DNA of 39,460 nucleotides from Neobacillus citreus (lineage in GTDB: Bacteria > Bacillota > Bacilli > Bacillales > Cytobacillaceae), in the NCBI RefSeq assembly GCF_018343545.2, contig NZ_JAGYPE020000011.1, positions 1 to 39,460 of the forward strand, written 5' to 3'. The position numbers were made by a program, and so were the translations under genes. Shown in pieces: positions 8,360 to 15,150 of this stretch; the first letter of the stretch is position 1; each line of letters begins with the position of its first letter. The notes under the pieces were generated by a model. It was given only the letters and a program-made list of their open reading frames with translations. It was not told the origin of the DNA and did not search any database.

Positions 8360-8590
8360 ATGTACCTTTCAATAAAAGAAACAGCAGAGTTTTTATCCAC
8401 ATCAGAAGCTGACGTTAAAAAGCTCATTCAGCAGAAAAAAATCCGCGCTCTTTTTGACGGCAGTGATTACTTAATCAACAAAGAACAATTTAACACCCAT
8501 CTAAAACAAATGGAAAAATACAAACAGCTTGTAGAGGAAATCTTGAGTGAACCCATACCTGAAGACTTGGACGTAAAGGATGAAGATTAA
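8360..8590 (+). CDS. Small excisionase-type helix-turn-helix protein
   Basis: The 76-residue protein starts MYLSIKETAEFLSTSEADVKK, the form of the MerR-like HTH_17/excisionase domain, followed by IRALFDGSDYLINKEQF as the wing. The C-terminus is an acidic helical tail. It begins immediately after the stop of the aminopeptidase gene and shares one base with the next gene. Such small proteins often sit beside ModA-type binding proteins. The target sites are unknown. Confidence 0.75.
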   Translation: MYLSIKETAEFLSTSEADVKKLIQQKKIRALFDGSDYLINKEQFNTHLKQMEKYKQLVEEILSEPIPEDLDVKDED

Positions 8591-8961
8591 TGGCAAATAT
8601 TTTTTTAAAGCGAGTATATGAGCCTTACAATGAATCGGATGGGTGCAGGGTTTTGGTGGATAGGCTTTGGCCAAGGGGGATTTCGAAGGATGCGGCAAGG
8701 CTCGATCATTGGTATAAAGAGATCGCGCCAAGCCCAGATCTTAGAAAGTGGTTTTGCCACAAACCGGAGCTGTTTGACGAGTTTCGCAGCCGTTATATTC
8801 AAGAACTCCGTACTGATGAGGAGAAGCTTCGATTAACTAGTCAAATATTTGAGATGGCAGCTTCTCAAAACGTAACGCTTTTATATGGCGCGAAGGACAC
8901 GGTCTATAACCATGCGGTGGTTTTGTATGAGGAGTTAATGGAGAGAGGGGACATCGGGTGA
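8590..8961 (+). CDS. DUF488 family protein
   Basis: The 123-residue protein is a compact DUF488 domain of the YeaO-like type. It has the conserved VLVDRLWPRGISK near residues 21-33, then WYKEIAPSPDLRKWF and LLYGAKDTVYNHAVVL at the C-terminus. The family is widespread but its biochemical role is not established. Its start shares a base with the previous stop (TAATG), and its stop overlaps the GTG of the modA-like gene, so it lies in the middle of a translationally coupled operon. Confidence 0.88.
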   Translation: MANIFLKRVYEPYNESDGCRVLVDRLWPRGISKDAARLDHWYKEIAPSPDLRKWFCHKPELFDEFRSRYIQELRTDEEKLRLTSQIFEMAASQNVTLLYGAKDTVYNHAVVLYEELMERGDIG

Positions 8962-9743
8962 AAAAAATATTTTTCACAGCACTGTTGTTAGTGTTAGTTC
9001 TATCCGGATGTTCTTCAAATAGTCAAGCCAATAAAACGGATAAGAAAGATGCGAAAGTGGAATTAACCATTTCCGCTGCCGCAAGTCTGCAAGATTCCTT
9101 GAATGATATTAAAGCAAGCTTTGAAAAAGCCCATCCCAATGTACAAATAAATTATAACTTTGGTGCTTCTGGAGCGCTGCAGCAGCAAATTTCCCAAGGA
9201 GCGCCTGTAGACTTGTTCTTTTCCGCTGCAGAGGATAAATTCAATTTATTGGTCCAAAAAGGCGATATTGAAAAGAAAAACAGCATTAATCTTGTGGGAA
9301 ATGACCTGGTGTTAGTTGTTCCGAAGGACAATAGCAAAGGCATTAATAATTTTAAAGATGTTTCGCGCGCGGAAAACATATCGGTTGGTACCCCGGAATC
9401 GGTGCCTGCTGGAAAATATGCGCAGGAAACATTCGAAGCATTAAATATTTGGAATTCCCTTCAAGGTAAAGTGGTCTACGCAAAAGACGTCCGCCAAGTC
9501 CTTACCTATGTTGAAACCGGCAATGTGGATGCGGGAGTTGTCTATAAAACCGATGCCTTAACCTCCAAAAAGGTTAAAATAGCAGCAACGGCAGAGAACA
9601 GTACCCACACTCCCATTATCTATCCGGTAGGTGTTGTAAAAGAAACGGCACATCCAAAAGAAGCCGAGTTGTTTCTCGAATATCTTCAAAATCAAACATC
9701 GATGGACATTTTTAAAAAATACGGATTTAAAAACATACATTAA
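8958..9743 (+). CDS. modA: ModA-type molybdate-binding lipoprotein
   Basis: The 261-residue protein has a lipoprotein signal ending LVLSGC (Cys18), so it is anchored outside the membrane. The mature part is a ModA-type periplasmic-binding fold: SAAASLQDSL, then FGASGALQQQISQGAPVDLFFSAA-like segments and a C-terminal KDVRQVLTYVETGNVDAGVVY. These segments carry the oxyanion-contact positions of ModA. It starts with GTG, overlapping the DUF488 stop. The notable feature is that no modB or modC follows; a bidirectional terminator comes directly after the stop. It must use a permease and ATPase encoded elsewhere, or be a relic. Tungstate is an alternative ligand. Confidence 0.9.
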   Translation: MKKIFFTALLLVLVLSGCSSNSQANKTDKKDAKVELTISAAASLQDSLNDIKASFEKAHPNVQINYNFGASGALQQQISQGAPVDLFFSAAEDKFNLLVQKGDIEKKNSINLVGNDLVLVVPKDNSKGINNFKDVSRAENISVGTPESVPAGKYAQETFEALNIWNSLQGKVVYAKDVRQVLTYVETGNVDAGVVYKTDALTSKKVKIAATAENSTHTPIIYPVGVVKETAHPKEAELFLEYLQNQTSMDIFKKYGFKNIH

Positions 9744-9753
9744 GCATGAAAAA

Positions 9754-9778
9754 AGCCTGGACGCGTCCAGGCTCTTTT
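9754..9778. terminator. Bidirectional terminator between modA and the hemolysin III gene
   Basis: AGCCTGGACGCGTCCAGGCT (9754-9773) is a perfect 20-base palindrome with A-rich sequence on one side and T-rich on the other. It can end transcription of the convergent genes from both directions. Confidence 0.92.
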
Positions 9779-9781
9779 TCA

Positions 9782-10429
9782 TTAGATGACATATAAAAAC
9801 ACGCACATAAAATGGGCCAAGCTTCCAAGCATAATGAAGATATGGAAAATTTCATGGAAACCCCAATTTTTAAATTGCAAAAACTTCGGCTTTGCTCCGT
9901 AAATGACGGCGCCAACGGTATAGAAAATACCGCCAAGTACCAGCAGGAATAAGCCGTATGGATTAATGCTGCCGGAGAGCGGCGAGAAAACAAAGACTAC
10001 CATCCAGCCCATCGCAATATAAAGGGCCGTTGAAATCCAGCGCGGGCAGTGAAACCAAACCATTTTAAAAACAACGCCGCAGATGGCGATTGCTGCAATA
10101 ATCGAAAAGAGAACAGCACCTGTTTTTCCATTTAAGCTGATAAAACAGAATGGAGTGTACGTACCGGCAATCAGGATAAAAATCATCGAATGGTCAAGTT
10201 TTCTTAAAAAAGCAATCACTTTATCCCGCGCAATGACCATATGGTAGGTTGCCGAGGCTGAATAAAGAAGAATCATGCTAATACCAAAAATGATGACAGC
10301 GGCAATGGCAAGGGGCGAATAGGAAGTAAGTGAGGCTTTAATCACCATCGCCAACAGTCCGACAAAAGACAGAATCGCACCCGTCAAATGAGTGAGTCCG
10401 TTAATGGGCTCCCGAATATACGCATTCAT
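9782..10429 (-). CDS. Hemolysin III (TrhA/YqfA, PAQR-like) membrane protein
   Basis: The 215-residue protein has seven hydrophobic segments and the PAQR-family signatures: EPINGLTHLTGA at the N-terminus, SATYH (His63), DHSMIFILIAGTYTP (Asp79, His80) and HEIFH near the C-terminus (His192, His196). These His and Asp residues form the metal site in PAQR receptors. Bacterial members are linked to membrane fluidity and lipid homeostasis; the old hemolysin name comes from expression assays. AGGAG lies about 10 bases before the ATG. It is a single gene, convergent with the modA operon and divergent from the DUF1836 gene. Confidence 0.92.
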   Translation of the reverse strand: MNAYIREPINGLTHLTGAILSFVGLLAMVIKASLTSYSPLAIAAVIIFGISMILLYSASATYHMVIARDKVIAFLRKLDHSMIFILIAGTYTPFCFISLNGKTGAVLFSIIAAIAICGVVFKMVWFHCPRWISTALYIAMGWMVVFVFSPLSGSINPYGLFLLVLGGIFYTVGAVIYGAKPKFLQFKNWGFHEIFHIFIMLGSLAHFMCVFLYVI

Positions 10430-10497
10430 TTTGTAACACTCCTATTCCATTACGTAGTTTTGATAACTACATATAATGATACAAGTATATCAGAATC

Positions 10498-10526
10498 TAG
10501 TCAACGTCTATGTCTTCAGGTATAAT
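10498..10526 (+). promoter_or_regulatory. Probable promoter of the DUF1836 gene
   Basis: TATAAT (10521-10526) is consensus. A TAGTCA hexamer 17 bases upstream matches -35 at four of six positions. Confidence 0.5.
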
Positions 10527-10560
10527 AAAAAATATTAAGAAGTGAACGGGGTTAACAGTA

Positions 10561-11154
10561 ATGGAAAAAATCAATCAAATCATTGAAGAACTTGATTTGG
10601 AAGCGAATTTGCCGTTGGATGAGATTCCAAAGATAGATTTATATATGGATCAGGTCATCCAGCTTTTCGAAAATAAATTTGCGGAATCGAAGCGGAACGA
10701 TGATGAAAAAATTCTTACGAAAACCATGATTAACAATTACGCCAAAGGAAAGCTTATTTTTCCTATTAAAAATAAAAAATACTCCAAAGAGCATCTCATC
10801 CTTATTAGTTTAATCTATCAACTGAAAGGTGCTCTATCAATTAACGATATCAAAACGACTCTTGATGGGATTAACAAAAGAATAATAAAGGAAGATATCG
10901 ATTTAGATTCTTTCTATAACAGTTATCTAAATTTGACTGCCCAAAATGTCTCCGATTTCAAAGAGGAAATGACAAGAAGAGGGTTGGAGGTAAAGGAAGA
11001 AATCGCTGAAGGGCAGGAGGATAAGTCGCCCTACCTGGAACGGGTGTTGATGATTTCGTCCCTTGTCCATATGAGCAATTTATATCGAAAAGCGGCAGAG
11101 AAGCTCGTTGACGGCATCGTGATTGATAAAGAAGGAAAGCGCCAGAGATCTTAA
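10561..11154 (+). CDS. DUF1836 domain protein
   Basis: The 197-residue protein is a DUF1836 protein. A predicted DNA-binding-like N-terminal half contains LTKTMINNYAKGKLIFPIKNKKYSKEHLILI, reminiscent of the MerR-like helices, where a conserved Asn-Asn-Tyr region precedes the wing. Acidic and helical segments follow. There are no membrane segments. The family is common in Bacilli and Clostridia and probably regulatory, but no function is established. ACGGGG precedes the ATG. It stands alone, with its own promoter and terminator, just before the sialic acid locus. Confidence 0.8.
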   Translation: MEKINQIIEELDLEANLPLDEIPKIDLYMDQVIQLFENKFAESKRNDDEKILTKTMINNYAKGKLIFPIKNKKYSKEHLILISLIYQLKGALSINDIKTTLDGINKRIIKEDIDLDSFYNSYLNLTAQNVSDFKEEMTRRGLEVKEEIAEGQEDKSPYLERVLMISSLVHMSNLYRKAAEKLVDGIVIDKEGKRQRS

Positions 11155-11170
11155 TGGTCTCTGTTTTTTT
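11143..11170 (+). terminator. Terminator after the DUF1836 gene
   Basis: CAGAGA (11143-11148) pairs with TCTCTG (11158-11163) and a run of seven T follows. The hairpin loop contains the stop codon. Confidence 0.8.
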
Positions 11171-11216
11171 GTATACATATTTGGTGAAAATTTCTTCCGT
11201 TTCTAATTTAAAAAAA

Positions 11217-11272
11217 GAAAATAATTTACGCAACTTTTTGATTATGTTATATTTTGTTTGAAAGCGTTTAAC
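11217..11272 (+). promoter_or_regulatory. Promoter and cre site of the nanQ-flavoprotein unit
   Basis: TTTACG (11225-11230) and TATATT (11248-11253) with a 17-base spacer form a promoter. TGAAAGCGTTTAAC (11259-11272) just downstream resembles a CcpA binding site, placed where it would block transcription when glucose is present. The whole module is nearly copied at 13501-13556 with identical internal spacing. Confidence 0.75.
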
Positions 11273-11306
11273 ACTAAGAATCCAATTTATGAAGGAGCCG
11301 AGAAAG

Positions 11307-11759
11307 ATGATCGCCGATCACATTAGTAACTCTGAGTTATATAAAGGGATAAACGATAGAGTGAATCGTGCCATTCATTATATTCAAACACACGATTTTT
11401 CAAGTCTTCAAACAGGCATGCATGAAGTTGAAGGAGAAGAACTTTTTTTCAATTTAATAGAATATGACACGAAAGAAGCCGAAGAACGGTTCTGGGAATC
11501 CCATAAAAAATATATCGACCTTCACTATATTCTTGAGGGAAAAGAGTTTGTCGCATATGAGCTATTTGAAAGAATGTCGGTAAAACAGGACTACGATGAA
11601 CAGGACGATTTTTTCCTGCTGGATGGAAAAGTACAGTCCAAAGTGAAGCTTGAAAAGGGCAATTTTATGCTCTTATATCCGAGCGATGTCCATATGACGG
11701 GCATTAAGGTGGACGAAGCGGAAAAAGTCAGAAAAGTAGTTTTTAAAATTCTTATTTAG
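11307..11759 (+). CDS. nanQ: YhcH/YjgK/YiaL (DUF386) family protein, probable N-acetylneuraminate anomerase
   Basis: The 150-residue protein matches the YhcH/YjgK/YiaL cupin-like family. The Escherichia coli member NanQ (YhcH) speeds interconversion of the alpha and beta forms of N-acetylneuraminate. The metal-binding pattern is visible as ESHKKYIDLHYILEG (His66, His73) and YPSDVHMTG near residue 128. It is cytoplasmic. The ATG at 11307 has AAGGAG 9 bases upstream; the in-frame ATG at 11289 overlaps that site and is unlikely. It is first in a two-gene unit with the flavoprotein. The sialic acid assignment follows from the neighbouring nan genes. Confidence 0.85.
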   Translation: MIADHISNSELYKGINDRVNRAIHYIQTHDFSSLQTGMHEVEGEELFFNLIEYDTKEAEERFWESHKKYIDLHYILEGKEFVAYELFERMSVKQDYDEQDDFFLLDGKVQSKVKLEKGNFMLLYPSDVHMTGIKVDEAEKVRKVVFKILI

Positions 11760-11773
11760 GATGTGCGGGACGG

Positions 11774-13444
11774 ATGATTAAAGAGCTTATGACAACGGAT
11801 GTTTTGGTCGTTGGCAGCGGGATTGCCGGGCTTAAGGTAAGTATGGAACTGGCCAAAGCCGGACAAAGCATCATCATGTCGACAAAAACACAGCTTTGTT
11901 CCGGATCCAGTTTTTTCCCCTTAAAGGCCTCTTTAGGGACACAAGTGACGAAAAACGATGAAGACAAAGCCGTGTTTTTAGCGGATATAGATGCCGTCAG
12001 CCATGATATGCAAGACCGTGAGATGGCAAAAATCTATATTGACGAGATTCGGGACAGGGTTGAGGAGTTTCCCGAAATCGGAATAGAGCCTTATAAGCTT
12101 TCCGATGACCGGAAGGCCTGTTTTGCCAACCATGGCAGAACTATTTACATGCTGAAGGATTGGAATAAAATCAGGGAAAATGTTACCGAAATCATCGATC
12201 ATTACCCTAATATTACCCTCATGGAGAGAACGGCAGTCATTTCCTTGGTAAAGCAGGATGGTAGAGTGGCAGGGGCGATTCTCTTAAACCGGGATAATGA
12301 CTTTATCATGATTAATTGTAAAGCTGTTGTCCTTGCTTCCGGTGGATTTGGGAATATATATAAGCATAATTTGAACCCAAATGACGTCGATGGCTCGGGC
12401 CATATCCTGGCACTTGAAGCAGGTGCAAGCCTTGTTAATATGGAGTTTATTCAATTTATTCCGGGCTTTACATCGCCAAAATACAAGACATTATGGGGCG
12501 AGCACACGTTAAATTATTGCAAGGATTTTGTGGATGAGGAAGGAAACAGCATTTTAGATAGTGTGCTCCCAGAAGGCCTTTCTAAGGAAGAATGCTTTAA
12601 AATTCGCAGTACCCACGGTCCGTTTACAAATTCTCTGCCCTCCAAATATTTTGATATCGCGATGATGAAAGAAATTTTCAGAACGAAAAGCGAAGATGGT
12701 TTCGAGTTACTTTACGATCCTGAAATTTACAATAATAAAAGTGATTTCTATACGATTTATTTAAATTGGCTGGAAGACCGCGGCATAAACCTAACAAAGA
12801 ATAAGATGAAAATTGCTCCGTTTGCTCATGCCAGCAATGGCGGCGTCAAAATTGACAGCTACGGTCGGACAGGCGTACCCGGGCTATATGCAATTGGAGA
12901 GCTGGCCGGCGGGATTGAGGGTGCCAACCGTTTGGGTGGGAATTCTACCGGAGCTTGCATGGTGTTTGGAAAACGAGCTGCCCAAAATTGCCTTGAATTT
13001 GCAGAAAGCATCGAGCGGCTAGAAATTAATCTACATCAGGTGACAGCACAGTTGAAACAGGGGATTCATGCCTTTTCAGCAGATTCACAAAGTGCTCTGA
13101 CTCCACATGAAGTAATGGATGCGGTCAGGGAAATTATGTGGTTCCATGGCAACGTCATTCGTGATGAAAAAAATCTCCAGGCAGCCTTGAATAAAATCAA
13201 GGACTTGAAAGCATCTTTTAATATGGGGATTTTTACAAATAATATAAAAGAAAGAAAAAGCGCCTTTAAAGCAAGAAACTTCCTGATTCTTTCCGATCTG
13301 CTTCTGAAGGCAATGCTGGAAAGAAAGGAAAGCAGAGGCGCTCATTATCGGGAAGATTATCCTTTTGAAGATGAATTTTATAATAAAAGGTTGGTAATTT
13401 CGAGAATCAATGGAAGTCTTAAGCTGGATTTTGAGGTCAGATAA
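11774..13444 (+). CDS. FAD-dependent oxidoreductase of the fumarate reductase/L-aspartate oxidase type, function unknown
   Basis: The 556-residue protein belongs to the SdhA/FrdA/NadB flavoprotein superfamily. It has a dinucleotide fold at the N-terminus (VLVVGSGIAGLKVS, residues 10-23), ASGGFGNIYKHN in the middle, AHASNGGVKID with His352 in the substrate-side loop, and GELAGGIEGANRLGGNSTGA near residues 375-394, which closes the FAD site. The His that binds FAD covalently in succinate dehydrogenase is missing from the SGSSFFPLKASLG region. No iron-sulfur or membrane partner gene is nearby, and it has no export signal. It lies 14 bases after the nanQ-like gene under the nan-type promoter. Start choice between 11774 and 11789 is uncertain. 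The substrate is unknown; a sialic acid derivative is a guess from position. Confidence 0.8.
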   Translation: MIKELMTTDVLVVGSGIAGLKVSMELAKAGQSIIMSTKTQLCSGSSFFPLKASLGTQVTKNDEDKAVFLADIDAVSHDMQDREMAKIYIDEIRDRVEEFPEIGIEPYKLSDDRKACFANHGRTIYMLKDWNKIRENVTEIIDHYPNITLMERTAVISLVKQDGRVAGAILLNRDNDFIMINCKAVVLASGGFGNIYKHNLNPNDVDGSGHILALEAGASLVNMEFIQFIPGFTSPKYKTLWGEHTLNYCKDFVDEEGNSILDSVLPEGLSKEECFKIRSTHGPFTNSLPSKYFDIAMMKEIFRTKSEDGFELLYDPEIYNNKSDFYTIYLNWLEDRGINLTKNKMKIAPFAHASNGGVKIDSYGRTGVPGLYAIGELAGGIEGANRLGGNSTGACMVFGKRAAQNCLEFAESIERLEINLHQVTAQLKQGIHAFSADSQSALTPHEVMDAVREIMWFHGNVIRDEKNLQAALNKIKDLKASFNMGIFTNNIKERKSAFKARNFLILSDLLLKAMLERKESRGAHYREDYPFEDEFYNKRLVISRINGSLKLDFEVR

Positions 13445-13500
13445 TCTTTCCATAGGGTATTGAAAAAGCGGAGATTTTTTTCAAAAATAAAATAAATGAA

Positions 13501-13556
13501 GAAAATTATTTACAGCATTAAAATATTATGATATATTTTGCTTGTAAACGTTAACA
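13501..13556 (+). promoter_or_regulatory. Promoter and cre site of the nanA operon
   Basis: TTTACA (13509-13514) and TATATT (13532-13537) with a 17-base spacer form the promoter. TGTAAACGTTAACA (13543-13556) fits the CcpA cre consensus TGNAANCGNTNNCA at every fixed base. It covers the region just after the start point, so CcpA should repress. Confidence 0.85.
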
Positions 13557-13582
13557 TTACTTTCACTCAGGTGGGGATATAC

Positions 13583-14494
13583 ATGAATTTAGAAAAGTTT
13601 AAAGGGATCATTCCCGCATTTTATGCCTGTTATGATGATGCAGGTGAAGTATCGGAAATAAGAACAAAAGACCTCTGCAACTATCTTTATGAAAAAGGGG
13701 TAAAGGGGCTTTATGTCGGCGGGAGCTCAGGAGAATGCATTTACCAAAATCTTGAGGAAAGAAAAGCAACCTTAAAATATGTTGCTGAAGCGGTCAAAGG
13801 GAAGCTGACATTAATAGCACATGTCGGCGCACCATCAACGCGGGAAAGCGTCGCCTTGGCTAAATACGCAGAAGAGCTTGGCTATGATGCACTATCTGCC
13901 ATTCCGCCAATCTATTTTAAGCTTCCAGACAGCTCTGTTATTAAGTATTGGACAGAAATTATGGAATCTACTAAACTGCCGTTTATTATCTACAACATCC
14001 CGCAAACAACAGGATACAATCTTTCGCTGCCGGCCTTTAAAAAACTGATTGAAAATAAAAAGGTAATCGGCGTAAAGAATTCATCAATGCCGGTAATGGA
14101 TATCGAACGTTTTAAGGCAGCGGCAGGAGAAGATTTTATTGTCTTCAATGGTCCTGATGAACAGTATGTTTCTGGCAGAGTAATTGGCGCTGACAGTGGA
14201 ATCGGCGGTACGTATGCGGCAATGCCTGAATTGCTTTTAAAAGCGGAAGAGTTCGTGTCATCAGGGAATTTTGAACAAGCGAAAAATATTCAACGGGATA
14301 TTAACGATATCATCATTGCCTTATGTTCTCTAAATGGCCATATGTACTCTACGATTAAGGAACTTCTAAAATTACGAGGGGTCAATGTTGGAAGTGTAAG
14401 AGGACCGCTTGAGCCTGTAACCGGCGAGGATTTGAACAAGGTTGAAGAAATCAAGAATATGATTGATCAAGCTATCCTTAAATACGGCAGGTAG
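13583..14494 (+). CDS. nanA: N-acetylneuraminate lyase
   Basis: The 303-residue protein is a class I aldolase of the DHDPS/NAL family. It splits N-acetylneuraminate into N-acetylmannosamine and pyruvate. The key residues are in place: GGSSGE at 46-51 for the carboxylate site, Tyr137 in YNIP and the Schiff-base Lys165 in GVKNSS, the same numbering as in the Escherichia coli enzyme. The ATG at 13583 follows GGTGGGG; the longer frame would begin upstream of the cre site. It is first in an eight-gene run ending with the RpiR regulator. Confidence 0.95.
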   Translation: MNLEKFKGIIPAFYACYDDAGEVSEIRTKDLCNYLYEKGVKGLYVGGSSGECIYQNLEERKATLKYVAEAVKGKLTLIAHVGAPSTRESVALAKYAEELGYDALSAIPPIYFKLPDSSVIKYWTEIMESTKLPFIIYNIPQTTGYNLSLPAFKKLIENKKVIGVKNSSMPVMDIERFKAAAGEDFIVFNGPDEQYVSGRVIGADSGIGGTYAAMPELLLKAEEFVSSGNFEQAKNIQRDINDIIIALCSLNGHMYSTIKELLKLRGVNVGSVRGPLEPVTGEDLNKVEEIKNMIDQAILKYGR

Positions 14495-14498
14495 AAGG

Positions 14499-15137
14499 AT
14501 GAAAAGAAGAATAGTGTGCTTTGGTGACTCCAACACATGGGGCTATGATGTCAAAACATTGGGAAGATTCCCAGAAGGTATAAGGTGGACCAGCATTCTC
14601 GCCGACCTTTTGGGGGAAGAGTTTCAAGTGGTCGAAGAAGGACTTTCAGGCAGGACATCTGTAGTGGATGACCCCCTATTTGAAGGGCTAAATGGATACT
14701 CTTATATTCATCCATGTTTGATGAGTCATTCACCGCTAGAGCTAGTAATCATAATGCTTGGGACAAATGATACGAAAGAGAGGTTCCATTTAACTTCTTA
14801 TAACATTGCCCAAGGCATAGCAAGACTCTCACAAAAGGCAAAAAGCACACCGGCTGGCGTCAAAGGGGCTTTCCCTGAAGTATTAGTCATTGCACCGCCC
14901 CCAATTGGCAAAGAGTACTACGAAACAGAAGTAGGAAAATCCATGGGAAAAGGCTGTGACACCAAATCAACGGAACTTTCTGCCCATTTGGAAGAATTGA
15001 TGCGTATTCAAAAAACTGAATTTCTTGATACAAAAGGAATCGTTCCGATGAATCACATCGATTTTATGCATCTTGATGAGGAAGGACACAGGCTTCTTGC
15101 TAAGCTTGTCTTCAATAAAGTAAAAACTTATTTTTAA
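14499..15137 (+). CDS. SGNH/GDSL hydrolase, candidate sialic acid O-acetylesterase
   Basis: The 212-residue protein is an SGNH hydrolase. Block I is CFGDSNTWGYD with the nucleophile Ser near residue 10, block III is GTNDTK near residue 85, and block V is HIDFMHLDEEGH with the catalytic Asp and His near the C-terminus. There is no signal peptide. It starts 4 bases after the nanA stop, and AGAAGG directly precedes the ATG. In a sialic acid operon the likely task is removal of O-acetyl groups from imported sialic acids, as NanS does in other bacteria, but sequence alone also allows an arylesterase-type role. Confidence 0.8.
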   Translation: MKRRIVCFGDSNTWGYDVKTLGRFPEGIRWTSILADLLGEEFQVVEEGLSGRTSVVDDPLFEGLNGYSYIHPCLMSHSPLELVIIMLGTNDTKERFHLTSYNIAQGIARLSQKAKSTPAGVKGAFPEVLVIAPPPIGKEYYETEVGKSMGKGCDTKSTELSAHLEELMRIQKTEFLDTKGIVPMNHIDFMHLDEEGHRLLAKLVFNKVKTYF

Positions 15138-15150
15138 AGGGGAGAATTAT

